This document shows positions 40,073 through 48,592 of a DNA stretch of 64,000 nucleotides, in pieces. Source of the DNA: Paracoccus lichenicola (GTDB taxonomy: Bacteria; Pseudomonadota; Alphaproteobacteria; Rhodobacterales; Rhodobacteraceae). The translations under genes were made by a program, and so were the position numbers. Each line of letters opens with the position of its first letter. Within the stretch, counting starts at the first letter, position 1. The notes under the pieces are model-generated. The model saw nothing but the letters and a program-made list of their open reading frames with translations, was not told where the DNA came from and searched no databases. The stretch is taken from assembly GCF_009708075.1 (NCBI RefSeq), contig NZ_WMBT01000003.1, positions 451,848 through 515,847 on the forward strand, in the 5' to 3' direction.

Positions 40073-41067
40073 CAGCGAACCTCCCTGCGGGCGTTGACGA
40101 TGTTCCAGATCATGATGGGCGTGACCAGCAGCATCAGGATGATGGCGATGGCCGATCCGCGCCCGTAATCGGGCGTGCCGCGGAACATCCAGTCATACAT
40201 CAGGTTCGCCAGCACCTGCGTGCCCCATTGCCCGTTGGTCATGACAAACACGATGTCGAAGACCTTCAGGACCACGATGGTGATGGTGGTCCACACGACC
40301 GCGATGGTGCCCATGATCTGCGGCACCTTGATCTTGAAGAACACCTGCCAGGGCGAGGCGCCGTCTAGGATCGCGGCCTCGATGGTTTCCTCGGGGATGC
40401 CGCGCAGGGCGGCGGACAGGATCACCATGGCGAAGCCCGTCTGGATCCAGACCAGCACCACCATCAGGAGGAAGTTGTTCCACGGGATCAGCGTCAGCCA
40501 CAGTTGCGGATCGCCGCCAAGCGCCGTGACGATGGCATTGAGCAGCCCGATCTGGTTTTCGCCGGGCGCGCGGTATTCATAGATGAACTTCCAGATCACG
40601 CCCGCGCCGACAAAGCTGATGGCCATCGGCATGAAGATCAGCGACTTGCCGATGTTGCCCCATTTCAGCCGGTCGGTCAGCTGCGCCGCGATCAGCCCGA
40701 ACACCGTGGACAGCGCCGGCACCACCAGCAGCCAGACCAGGTTGTTGCGCATGGATTCGCGGAACTTTCCGTCGTTCATCAACCAGGCGTAATTCGATCC
40801 GCCGACGAAATCCGTGCCCCGCGCATTGTGGAACGACCGCCACAGGCTGTCGAAGATCGGATAGACCAGATAGACGCCCAGAAACAGAAGCGCCGGTCCC
40901 AGGAACAGCCAGGGCCGGATCTGGCCCGCCTTGCGGATGTTGTCGCCCGCGTTCGGCCCGCGCGGGGGATAGATGCGGTCCAGGATCCAGTTCGATCCCC
41001 AGAACCAGGCCACGCAGCCGAAGACGCCGATCGCGATCGTGCTGATCGCCAGCCAGAACAGTTCCAT
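40072..41067 (-). CDS. aglF: Alpha-glucoside ABC transporter permease AglF
   Basis: A 331-residue MalF-type permease with about seven to eight membrane segments, including PWLFLGPALLFLGVYLVYPI and the EAA loop ALRGIPEETIEAAILDGASP. Partner of AglG. It follows aglE by 54 bases and overlaps aglG by one base. Confidence 0.93.
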   Translation of the reverse strand: MELFWLAISTIAIGVFGCVAWFWGSNWILDRIYPPRGPNAGDNIRKAGQIRPWLFLGPALLFLGVYLVYPIFDSLWRSFHNARGTDFVGGSNYAWLMNDGKFRESMRNNLVWLLVVPALSTVFGLIAAQLTDRLKWGNIGKSLIFMPMAISFVGAGVIWKFIYEYRAPGENQIGLLNAIVTALGGDPQLWLTLIPWNNFLLMVVLVWIQTGFAMVILSAALRGIPEETIEAAILDGASPWQVFFKIKVPQIMGTIAVVWTTITIVVLKVFDIVFVMTNGQWGTQVLANLMYDWMFRGTPDYGRGSAIAIILMLLVTPIMIWNIVNARREVR

Positions 41068-41121
41068 CCCATTCCTCCGGTCGTCAGGCGGGCGCGGCGA
41101 TGATCCGCCGCGCCCCAGGCG

Positions 41122-42477
41122 TTACTTCAGCGTGGCCCAGGTCTGCTGGATGCGGTCCGCCGCGTCCTGCGCGGAGGCCCCGCCCACGAAGTCCACCATC
41201 CCCGTCCAGAAGGCTCCTGCGCCCACCGATCCCGGCATCAGGTCCGACCCGTCGAACCGGAAGGTGGTGGCGTCCAGCAGGATCTGGCCCATCTTGCGCT
41301 GCGTCTCGCTGGCATAGGCGTCCATGTTGACGGCGGTATAGGGCGTGGTGAAGCCCGACTGCGCCATCCACAATTCATGGGCGGCGGGGGTCTTCAGGAA
41401 CTCGATGAAGGCCCGGGCGACCGGGTTGTCGGAAAACACCCCGAACAGCGTGCCGCCGCCCAGCACCGGCTGGCCCAGGCTGCCGTCGGCAGGGGCGGGG
41501 AAATAGAAGAAATCGTAATCCTCGCCCTCGACCGTGCCGTCGGGGAAGAAGGACGGGATGAAGCTCGCCTGCCGGTGCATGTAGCAGGCGGGCGGGCTTT
41601 GGAAAAGGCCACTGGGGCTTTCGCGGAAATCGTTGGACGCGACGGACGCCGCACCGCCTGCCACGAAGTCATCGTTCTTGGCGTACCAGCCGAATTCCTC
41701 GATGGCCTTGACGACCTTGGGATCGTTGAAGGGCAGCGCGTTGGTGGTCCAGGCGTCGTAATCCTCGGGGGTGTTCAGGCGCAGCATCAGATCCTCGACC
41801 CAGTCGGTCGCGGGCCAGCCGGTCGCGCCGCCCGAGGCCAGGCCGATGCACCAGGGGGTTTCCCCGTCCGCGGCGATCCGTTCTGTCAGCGCCTTCAGAT
41901 CCTCGTAGGTTTCGGGGATCTCGTAGCCCGCGTCCTCGAAGTTCTCGGGGACATACCAGACCAGCGACTTCACGTCGGCCTTGTAGGGAAAGGCGAACAT
42001 CTTTTCCGCCCCGTCCTTGCCCGCATAGGTGCCAAGCGCGGCCCAGCTGTCGCCCGCGGCATAATTGTCGCGCACCCATTGCGCGGTCTGATCGCCCAGA
42101 TCCTTGAGGTATCCCTTGGCGGCCAGTTCGGCGGCCAGTCCCGGCTGCGGCAGCACCGCGATGTCGGGGGGCGAGCCTGCCTCGCTGTCGATGACGATCT
42201 GCTGCTCGAAGCTGGTCGAGCCGGAATAATTGACCTTTGCCCCCGTCGCGTCCTCGAAATAGGCGGCGATCGAGGTGAACAGCTCCTGGTCGGGTCCCAT
42301 CCAGGGCGCCAGGATCGACACGCTTTGGCCCTTGAGATCCGCATGGGCCGCGCCGAAGTCCTCCAGGCTTTTCCAGTTGATGCGGTCGTCGCCGCCCTTC
42401 TCGATGACCAGTTGCGCCTGCGCGCCCCCGGCCGCCAGCGCGGCGATGGCCACGGTGATGCAGAACGATTTTTTCAC
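41122..42477 (-). CDS. aglE: Alpha-glucoside ABC transporter substrate-binding protein
   Basis: Periplasmic receptor of 451 residues with a signal peptide (KKSFCITVAIAALAAGGAQA) and the extracellular solute-binding family 1 fold (SVSILAPWMGPDQELFTSI near the mature start). The GTG at 42477 was chosen because GAGGGGGAAAG lies just before it and a signal peptide starts exactly there; the longer ATG frame adds unrelated residues. First gene of the agl operon. No LacI-type aglR gene is next to it, so control must come from elsewhere. Confidence 0.9.
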   Translation of the reverse strand: MKKSFCITVAIAALAAGGAQAQLVIEKGGDDRINWKSLEDFGAAHADLKGQSVSILAPWMGPDQELFTSIAAYFEDATGAKVNYSGSTSFEQQIVIDSEAGSPPDIAVLPQPGLAAELAAKGYLKDLGDQTAQWVRDNYAAGDSWAALGTYAGKDGAEKMFAFPYKADVKSLVWYVPENFEDAGYEIPETYEDLKALTERIAADGETPWCIGLASGGATGWPATDWVEDLMLRLNTPEDYDAWTTNALPFNDPKVVKAIEEFGWYAKNDDFVAGGAASVASNDFRESPSGLFQSPPACYMHRQASFIPSFFPDGTVEGEDYDFFYFPAPADGSLGQPVLGGGTLFGVFSDNPVARAFIEFLKTPAAHELWMAQSGFTTPYTAVNMDAYASETQRKMGQILLDATTFRFDGSDLMPGSVGAGAFWTGMVDFVGGASAQDAADRIQQTWATLK

Positions 42478-42560
42478 GTCTTTCCCCCTCCCCTGGCGCG
42501 CAAGCCTTGCGCAGGCCGCCGCCGTGATGGTCACTTGAAGCGACCCGTCATGTCAAATCC

Positions 42561-43613
42561 TTACTCCCATTCCAGTTCCTTGAAGGCCGCGGTCGCATCG
42601 CGCGCGACCGAGTCGGGAAAGGAAGCCCAATCCCCGGCAAGGGGTTGCAAGGCCTCGACGATGGCCGGAACGGCCTGGGACAGGGGCAGGCCCGCATCCA
42701 GCGCATCGCGGGTGGCGTGATCCAGCGCCGTCAGGAAATCGCGCTGCGCGCCGACCGCCTCGGACCAGTCCCGGGCCACGGGACCATGGCCGGGCACGAC
42801 GGGACCGCCATCCCGCGCGCCGTCCATCCAGCCGATCCAGCCGGGCAGGGATCCATCGACGATGGGCGTCAGGCCGCGAAACACCAGATCGCCCGCGAAC
42901 AGCGTGCCGGTGGCCCGGTCCAGCACCGTCAGGTCGTTGTCGCTGTGGGCGGGACCGGTGGCCGTCAATGTCAGGACGCGCCCGCCCAGGTCGATGTCCA
43001 GGCTGTCCCCGACCGCCACATCCGGCAGCACCACCCGCGTGCCGATCATCGGGCCGGAACCGTAAAGCCGGGTCAGGTTGTCCAGATAGACCGGCCCGCG
43101 CGATTGCAGGGCATCGGCCAACCGGGCGTGCCCGACGATGGTGGCGCCCGCCTCGCGGAACACCTCGGCCCCGAAGGCGTGGTCGGGATGCATGTGGGTG
43201 ACGACCAGGTGGCTGATGGGCTTGTCGCTGACGGCCCGGATCGCCGCGAACAGCGCCTGCCCCTGCGCGCGGGATGCGCCCGCGTCGATCACCGCGATGC
43301 TGTCGCTCCCCACGACGAAGCCCAGATTGGCGATCCAGCCGTCCGGGCTGTCCTCGAACTGGGCGATCTGGCCCAGATGGACATGAACGCCCGGGGCGAC
43401 TTCCCGGACCGGCAGCACCGGCAGATCGGACAAGGGGACGCAGGACAGGCCGCCCCTTGTCAGATCGGGATGCGCCGCCAGCCAGGTCCCGGCGATTCGC
43501 GGCGCCCCGGTCGTGCATTGCTCCATGCTGGAAAAGGGCTGGCCGGCCAGCGTCACGGGTCCGCAGGCGGGAACCTCTCCTGCAAGGCAGGCGGATAAAA
43601 CGGCGAAGAACAT
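42561..43613 (-). CDS. Quinoprotein-associated zinc metallohydrolase (MBL fold)
   Basis: A 350-residue exported metallo-beta-lactamase-fold protein with signal segment MFFAVLSACLAGEVPACG and zinc motif H140-x-H142-x-D144-H145 (VVTHMHPDH), plus GPAHSDND and VPGHGPVA. It matches the zinc hydrolases of the quinoprotein relay system that accompany PQQ dehydrogenases together with a SoxYZ-like carrier, and such a carrier is encoded after pqqE. The reaction is unknown. The ATG at 43613 follows GGGAAG; the longer frame to 43712 has no support. Divergent from pqqA. Confidence 0.8.
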   Translation of the reverse strand: MFFAVLSACLAGEVPACGPVTLAGQPFSSMEQCTTGAPRIAGTWLAAHPDLTRGGLSCVPLSDLPVLPVREVAPGVHVHLGQIAQFEDSPDGWIANLGFVVGSDSIAVIDAGASRAQGQALFAAIRAVSDKPISHLVVTHMHPDHAFGAEVFREAGATIVGHARLADALQSRGPVYLDNLTRLYGSGPMIGTRVVLPDVAVGDSLDIDLGGRVLTLTATGPAHSDNDLTVLDRATGTLFAGDLVFRGLTPIVDGSLPGWIGWMDGARDGGPVVPGHGPVARDWSEAVGAQRDFLTALDHATRDALDAGLPLSQAVPAIVEALQPLAGDWASFPDSVARDATAAFKELEWE

Positions 43614-43677
43614 TGCCACATCTTCCCGGCAGGGGCCGCAAGGCGTTAACTTTCCGTGACCTGCGACCTTAGTCGTG

Positions 43678-43705
43678 TTGAATCGCGTTGTCTCTGCTCT
43701 AACAT
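43678..43705 (+). promoter_or_regulatory. Probable pqqA promoter
   Basis: TTGAAT (43678-43683) and TAACAT (43700-43705) are 16 bases apart and end about 45 bases before the pqqA start, a reasonable sigma-70 type promoter. The divergent metallohydrolase gene shares the same gap. Confidence 0.4.
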
Positions 43706-43750
43706 GACACACAGTCGCCAGATCGGCGGCCGTGGATTTGGAGGAAATGC

Positions 43751-43843
43751 ATGGCTTGGACGAAACCCACCCTGAAAGAAATCGCCTGCGGCATGGAAAT
43801 CAACACGTACGCACCGGCCGAGGACGAACCGGTCCTGTTCTGA
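43751..43843 (+). CDS. pqqA: PQQ precursor peptide PqqA
   Basis: A 30-residue ribosomal peptide, MAWTKPTLKEIACGMEINTY followed by APAEDEPVLF. The Glu and Tyr of EINTY (E16, Y20) are the two residues that become crosslinked by PqqE and form PQQ. It is too short for ordinary gene finding but has a strong GGAGGAA ribosome site and lies directly before pqqB. Confidence 0.97.
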   Translation: MAWTKPTLKEIACGMEINTYAPAEDEPVLF

Positions 43844-43870
43844 GGCACAAGCTTCAGGCATCATGAACGG

Positions 43871-43902
43871 CCCCGTCCGACGCAAATCGGGCGGGGTCTT
43901 TT
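43871..43902 (+). terminator. Attenuator-like terminator between pqqA and pqqB
   Basis: CCCCGTCCGA-6-TCGGGCGGGG forms a 10-bp stem (one G-T pair) followed by TCTTTT, a canonical intrinsic terminator inside the operon. It begins 28 bases after the pqqA stop and ends before pqqB. Partial read-through would give many more copies of pqqA mRNA than of the enzymes, as needed when the peptide is the substrate. Confidence 0.75.
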
Positions 43903-43915
43903 CGTCAGGGGGATC

Positions 43916-44797
43916 ATGCGGATCATCGTGCTGGGCGCGGCGGCGGGCGGGGGCCTGCCGCAATGGAACTGCGGCTGCGACAACTGCAACGCCGCGCGGG
44001 CCGGACGCATCCCGGCGATGACGCAAAGCTCGGTCGCGGTCAGCGCGGACGGGCGGTCCTGGGCGATCCTGAACGCCTCGCCCGACATCCGCGCGCAACT
44101 GGCGGCCACGCCCGCGCTGCATCCGACGGGGCTGCGGGACATGCCGCTGCGATCCGTGCTGGTGACAAACGGCGACATCGACCATGTGGCGGGGCTGCTG
44201 ACGCTGCGGGAAAGCCAGGCCTTCGCGCTGTATGCGACGCCTGCGATCCACGACGTGCTTGCCGCCAACCCGATGCTGGGCGCCCTGCGCGCCGATCTGG
44301 TGGCGCGGCAACCCGTGGCGCTGGACCAGGCGGTCGCCATCGCGCCCGGGCTGACGGCCACGCTGTTCGCGGTGCCGGGCAAGGTGCCGCTTTATCAGGA
44401 AGGCGCCGTGGTCGAGACGGGGCTGGTGGGCGAGACGACCGTAGGGGTCGAACTGACCGCCAACGGGCGGCGCGCGCTGTATATCCCCGGCTGCGCGGAT
44501 CTGCCCGGTTGGCTGACGGACCGCATCGCGGGCGCGGACCTGCTGATGTTCGACGGCACCCTGTGGGACGATGACGAGATGATCCGCCTGGGCCTTGGGC
44601 AAAAGACCGGGCGGCGCATGGGCCACATGCCGGTGGTCCGGACCCTTGCCGAGTTGAAGGACGTGCCCGTCGGGCGGCGGGTTTTCGTCCACATGAACAA
44701 TTCCAATCCGCTGGCCGATCCTGCCAGCATCGAGACGCGCGAAGCAAAAGCCAGCGGCTGGCAGATCGGCCGCGACGGAATGGAGATCACGTTGTGA
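43916..44797 (+). CDS. pqqB: PQQ biosynthesis protein PqqB
   Basis: Metallo-beta-lactamase-fold protein of 293 residues, thought to hydroxylate the tyrosine-derived precursor. Start MRIIVLGAAAGGGLPQWNCG with NCDNC-like CDNCNAAR, TNGDIDHVAGLLTLRE, and the C-terminal FVHMNNSNPL are diagnostic. Overlaps pqqC by 4 bases (GTGA). Confidence 0.97.
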   Translation: MRIIVLGAAAGGGLPQWNCGCDNCNAARAGRIPAMTQSSVAVSADGRSWAILNASPDIRAQLAATPALHPTGLRDMPLRSVLVTNGDIDHVAGLLTLRESQAFALYATPAIHDVLAANPMLGALRADLVARQPVALDQAVAIAPGLTATLFAVPGKVPLYQEGAVVETGLVGETTVGVELTANGRRALYIPGCADLPGWLTDRIAGADLLMFDGTLWDDDEMIRLGLGQKTGRRMGHMPVVRTLAELKDVPVGRRVFVHMNNSNPLADPASIETREAKASGWQIGRDGMEITL

Positions 44798-45546
44798 AGG
44801 ATATTCAGGACCAAGCGCAATCGCGCGAGGATTTCGAGGCCCGGCTGCGGGCCATCGGCGCCAGGCGTTACCACGACCGCCACCCGTTCCACGAACGCCT
44901 GCACGGCGGCCATTGCACCCCCGACGAGGTGCGTGCCTGGGTCATCAACCGCTGGATGTACCAGTCCCGCATCCCCATGAAGGACGCGGCCTTCATGAGC
45001 CGGGTCGAGGATGCGGACCTGCGCCGCCATTGGCGCAAGCGGATCGAGGATCACGACGGGGGCATCACCGAAGGCGGCGGCATCCGCCGCTGGCTGGCCC
45101 TGGCGCGGGCGGTGGGACTGGATCCCGATTACGTCGCATCCGGCGCAGGGATCATGCCCGCCACGCGATTCGCGGTGGACGCCTATGTCCGCTTCGTGCG
45201 CGACATGCCCTTGCTGGACGCGGTGGCGGCCAGCCTGACGGAACTGTTCGCGCCGAAAATCCATGCCCAGCGGATCGAGGGGTTGCTCGCGCATTACGAT
45301 TTCGCGGATGATTCCAGCCTGTCCTATTTCAGGAAACGCCTGACCGAGGCGCCCGAGGACGTGAAGTTCGGCCTGGACTATGTCCTGACCCATGCCGACA
45401 CGAAGGAAAAACAGGACGCGGCGGCGGCGGCGCTGGTCTTCAAGACCGACGTGCTGTGGGCGCAGCTTGACGCGCTGTGGCACGGCTATGTGGAAGGCAA
45501 CATCCCGCCGGGCGCCTGGCGGCCGGGCGAGGGGATGGCGACATGA
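44794..45546 (+). CDS. pqqC: Pyrroloquinoline-quinone synthase PqqC
   Basis: Cofactor-independent oxidase of 250 residues that closes and oxidises the final PQQ ring system. Conserved RYHDRHPFHERLHGG, NRWMYQSRIPMKDAA and DHDG segments hold the active-site His, Tyr and Arg residues. It starts with GTG inside the pqqB stop and overlaps pqqD by 4 bases. Confidence 0.97.
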   Translation: MKDIQDQAQSREDFEARLRAIGARRYHDRHPFHERLHGGHCTPDEVRAWVINRWMYQSRIPMKDAAFMSRVEDADLRRHWRKRIEDHDGGITEGGGIRRWLALARAVGLDPDYVASGAGIMPATRFAVDAYVRFVRDMPLLDAVAASLTELFAPKIHAQRIEGLLAHYDFADDSSLSYFRKRLTEAPEDVKFGLDYVLTHADTKEKQDAAAAALVFKTDVLWAQLDALWHGYVEGNIPPGAWRPGEGMAT

Positions 45547-45860
45547 CCGCCCAGCCAGCCTCCATCACGCCAGCCCCCCTGATCCTGCCCGACGACATTC
45601 CCTATCTGCCGCGCGGGGTGCGGCTGGCCGATGACCGGGTGCGCGGCATCCGCGTTCTTCAGGCCCCCGAACGGGCCATGCAGCTGGACGCCATTGGCGA
45701 CGCGATCCTGGGGGAACTGGATGGGCAGCGCAGCATGTCGGCCATCGTCAGCGGCCTTGCCGCGCGCTATAATGCCCCCGAAGACCAGATCGCGGGCGAC
45801 GTGCGCGATTTCTTGACCGGCCTGATCGAACGGCGGATGGTTTTCGTGAGGACGCCATGA
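45543..45860 (+). CDS. pqqD: PQQ biosynthesis chaperone PqqD
   Basis: A 105-residue RiPP-recognition protein that binds PqqA and delivers it to PqqE. PYLPRGVRLADDRVRG and ILGELDGQRSMSAIV are family segments. The ATG at 45543 overlaps the pqqC stop; the longer open frame starts inside pqqC. It overlaps pqqE by 4 bases, consistent with the PqqD-PqqE complex. Confidence 0.95.
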   Translation: MTAQPASITPAPLILPDDIPYLPRGVRLADDRVRGIRVLQAPERAMQLDAIGDAILGELDGQRSMSAIVSGLAARYNAPEDQIAGDVRDFLTGLIERRMVFVRTP

Positions 45861-46993
45861 AGGACCAGCAAAGCCAACCCCGCGACCTCGACGGCAACCC
45901 CGTCACCCCCGGCCTGCCCATGGCCATGCTGGCCGAGGTCACGCATCGCTGCCCCCTCGCCTGTCCTTATTGCAGCAACCCCGTCGAACTGACCCGCGCG
46001 AATGCGGAACTGACCGCCGACGACTGGGGCCGCGTCTTCCGGCAGGCCGCCGACCTGGGCGTGTTGCAGGTCCACATCTCGGGCGGGGAACCCGGCGCAC
46101 GGCGCGATCTGGCGCAGATCGTGGCGCGCGCGCGCGATGCGGGCCTTTATGTGAACCTCATCACCTCGGGCATCGGCATCACGCGCGAGCGGCTGGAGGA
46201 ACTGGACCGCGCGGGCGTGGATCACGTGCAGCTTTCGTTGCAGGGCATCCGGCCCGACATGGCCGACCGGATCAGCGGCCATCCGGGATCCTGGGACAAG
46301 AAGATGGGTTTCGCCGAATGGGTCCGCGACATCGGCTTCCCCCTGACGATCAACGCCGTGGTCCACCGCCAGAACCTGGAACGCCTGCCCGACATGATCG
46401 CGCTGGCCGAAACCCTGGGCGCCCGGCGGATCGAGGTCGCGACCGTGCAGTTCCACGGCTGGGCCGATCTCAACCGCAAGGCCCTGATGCCCACGCGGGA
46501 ACAGGCCGCCTTCGCGCGGGCCGTGGTGAACGACGCCCGCATCCGGCTGCGCGGGCGCATGGTCATCGACTATGTCCCCGCCGACCATCACGCCGTTTTC
46601 CCCAAGGCCTGCATGGGCGGTTGGGGATCGACCGGCCTGAACGTCGCGCCCGACGGCACGGTCCTGCCCTGCCACGCAGCGCAGACGATCGCGTGGATGC
46701 GGTTCGAGAACGTCCGCGACCGCGACCTGGGCGAGATCTGGCGCGACTCGGACAGCTTCAACGCGTTCCGCGGCACGGCCTGGATGCCCGAGCCTTGCCA
46801 GTCCTGCGACCGCAAGACCGTCGATTTCGGCGGCTGCCGCTGCCAGGCCATGGCGCTTGCGGGCGACGCGCGGGCGACCGATCCGGTCTGTTCGCTGTCG
46901 CCCCTGCACGCGCAAGTGGTGGCCCGCGCCGAATCCGACGCGGGCGCGGACACCGCCGATCTGATCTATCGCCGCATGAGGAAAGGAGACTAA
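45857..46993 (+). CDS. pqqE: Radical SAM enzyme PqqE
   Basis: Forms the Glu-Tyr carbon-carbon crosslink in PqqA. The 378-residue protein has the radical SAM cysteines C32, C36 and C39 in HRCPLACPYCSNP, the SAM-contact GGEPGARRDL, and a C-terminal SPASM region with cysteines (LPCHAAQ, EPCQSCDRK, GGCRCQA) for auxiliary iron-sulfur clusters. Ends 3 bases before the SoxYZ-like gene. No pqqF or pqqG protease follows. Confidence 0.97.
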   Translation: MKDQQSQPRDLDGNPVTPGLPMAMLAEVTHRCPLACPYCSNPVELTRANAELTADDWGRVFRQAADLGVLQVHISGGEPGARRDLAQIVARARDAGLYVNLITSGIGITRERLEELDRAGVDHVQLSLQGIRPDMADRISGHPGSWDKKMGFAEWVRDIGFPLTINAVVHRQNLERLPDMIALAETLGARRIEVATVQFHGWADLNRKALMPTREQAAFARAVVNDARIRLRGRMVIDYVPADHHAVFPKACMGGWGSTGLNVAPDGTVLPCHAAQTIAWMRFENVRDRDLGEIWRDSDSFNAFRGTAWMPEPCQSCDRKTVDFGGCRCQAMALAGDARATDPVCSLSPLHAQVVARAESDAGADTADLIYRRMRKGD

Positions 46994-46996
46994 GCG

Positions 46997-47770
46997 ATGA
47001 AAGCGCATATCCTTGCCGTTCTGCTGCTGGCCGGACCGGCGATGGCGCAGGACAACCCCCTGCAGGACTCGGCCACCTGGGACGACCTGCGGGAATCGGC
47101 CCTGGGCCTGGCCTCGGACGTGCCGCAGGACCTGGGCGTGCTGGACCTGGAGGCCCCGGTGCGCGCGCACGAGGCCGCCATCGTCCCCATCCGCCTGACG
47201 CAGCCGCACGGGGCGCCCGCCATCACCGCCGCGACCCTGGTCATCGACGAGAACCCCGCCCCCGTCGCCGCCGAATACAGCTTCGGTCCCGCGATGATGC
47301 CGCTGGATTTCGAGTTCCGCGTCCGCGTGGACAGCTATTCCGACGTGCGCGCCATCGCCGACACGGGCAACGGCAACCGGGTCATGGCGGGGCGCTTCGT
47401 CAAGGCCTCGGGCGGATGCTCGGCCCCGGCGGGCAAGGACATGGCCGCGGTCGAGGCGACCATGGGCCAGATGCGCTGGCGCAGCGCGCCAGAGGATGGC
47501 CAGCAGGTCGGCACGCTGATGATCCGCCACCCGAACTTTTCCGGCCTGCAGCGCGACCAGGTCACGCTTCTGAACATCCCCGCCCATTTCATCGACCGCC
47601 TGGACGTGCGCCAGGGCGAGGAGCTGCTGTTCGCCCTGCAGGCCGGCATCTCGATCAGCGAGGATCCGGTGTTCCGCTTTGCCTATCGCCCCAACGGCCA
47701 GCCGATCCGCGTCCATGTCGAGGACACCGACGGCAATGTCTGGGACCGGGAATTCGCCGCGGGCGGATGA
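46997..47770 (+). CDS. Quinoprotein dehydrogenase-associated SoxYZ-like carrier
   Basis: Exported 257-residue protein: signal peptide MKAHILAVLLLAGPAMAQ, then a SoxY-like domain (to about 150) and a SoxZ-like domain (about 155-257, IRHPNFSGLQRDQ onward) in one chain. The SoxY carrier cysteine is preserved in SGGCSAP, but at an internal position rather than a C-terminal GGCGG tail. This carrier and the zinc hydrolase on the other side of pqqA make up the proposed quinoprotein relay pair. The cargo is unknown. Immediately downstream of pqqE, it is probably co-transcribed. Confidence 0.85.
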   Translation: MKAHILAVLLLAGPAMAQDNPLQDSATWDDLRESALGLASDVPQDLGVLDLEAPVRAHEAAIVPIRLTQPHGAPAITAATLVIDENPAPVAAEYSFGPAMMPLDFEFRVRVDSYSDVRAIADTGNGNRVMAGRFVKASGGCSAPAGKDMAAVEATMGQMRWRSAPEDGQQVGTLMIRHPNFSGLQRDQVTLLNIPAHFIDRLDVRQGEELLFALQAGISISEDPVFRFAYRPNGQPIRVHVEDTDGNVWDREFAAGG

Positions 47771-47840
47771 CCGCCGGTTCCATCAGACCTTTGTCGCAGA
47801 TGCGGGGTTGCTTTGTTGCAACACTGCCCTAAGATCGGAA

Positions 47841-47864
47841 CCGCGCGGAGGGGAGACCGCGCGG
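47841..47864 (+). promoter_or_regulatory. Leader hairpin before the response regulator gene
   Basis: CCGCGCGG-8-CCGCGCGG forms an 8-bp stem between the carrier gene and the response regulator, 9 bases before its GGGAGGAA ribosome site. It could be a terminator for the pqq operon (no T-run) or a leader structure of the next gene. Confidence 0.4.
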
Positions 47865-47884
47865 TCACGCAAGGGAGGAATGGC

Positions 47885-48592
47885 ATGACAGCCGCAGCCA
47901 TGCAGGCCAAAGCGCCGCAGACGCCACGGCAAAGCGCCGATCAGGTCCGGGAAATCCTGATCGTGGACGATCATCCCTTGATGTGCGACGCCCTGGCGCT
48001 GACCCTGAAGATCAGCTTCGGGCTGAAGAACGTCAGGACCGCGCGCAGCCTGGGCGCCGCGCTTGACGGGATCAAGGCGCAGGGCGCCCCCGACGCGGTG
48101 ATCCTGGACCTGAACCTGCCCGACGCGCGCGGGGCCGAAGGGATCGTGACCCTGCGCCGGCAGTTGCCCGACGTGCCCATCACGATGATTTCCGCCGACC
48201 TGGACGCGGCCATGATCAGCGCCGCGATGGCGGCGGGCGCGCAGGGCTATATCAGCAAGTCACTGAGCCGCGAGGCGCTGGTGGACAGCCTGCGCCGCAT
48301 GTGGGAAGGCGAACACGTCACCCCCGAAGGCTATGCCCCCGACCAGGCCTGCGCCGAGGACGAGGCCAAGGCGGAACTCGCCCGCCGCTTCGCCACGCTG
48401 ACGCCGCAGCAGATGAAGATCCTGCGGCTGATCTGCCAGGGCAAGGCCAACAAGGAAATCAGCTATGACCTGTCCATCGCCGAGGCCACGGTGAAGACCC
48501 ACATCACCGCGATCATGTCCAAGATCAACGCGCGCCGCCGGACCCAGGCGGTGCTGCTTGCCAACACGGTCCGCCTGTTCGAGGCGGGCTGA
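47885..48592 (+). CDS. LuxR/NarL-type response regulator
   Basis: A 235-residue regulator: receiver domain (24-145, phospho-acceptor D75 in VILDLNLPD) and a LuxR helix-turn-helix (about 170-225, LTPQQMKILRLICQGKANKE then ISYDLSIAEATVKTHI). The ATG at 47885 follows GGGAGGAA; the longer frame lacks support. Overlaps the FIST gene by one base. Related regulators of C1 and alcohol oxidation (FlhR in Paracoccus, AgmR/ErbR in Pseudomonas) control quinoprotein genes, so this one probably controls PQQ-linked oxidation. The specific gene name is not certain. Confidence 0.88.
   Translation: MTAAAMQAKAPQTPRQSADQVREILIVDDHPLMCDALALTLKISFGLKNVRTARSLGAALDGIKAQGAPDAVILDLNLPDARGAEGIVTLRRQLPDVPITMISADLDAAMISAAMAAGAQGYISKSLSREALVDSLRRMWEGEHVTPEGYAPDQACAEDEAKAELARRFATLTPQQMKILRLICQGKANKEISYDLSIAEATVKTHITAIMSKINARRRTQAVLLANTVRLFEAG

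Noticed and set aside
42561..43613. The metallohydrolase as an antibiotic beta-lactamase
   Set aside because: The zinc motif is generic to the fold. Its place divergent from pqqA and the presence of a SoxYZ-like partner fit the quinoprotein-associated group better.
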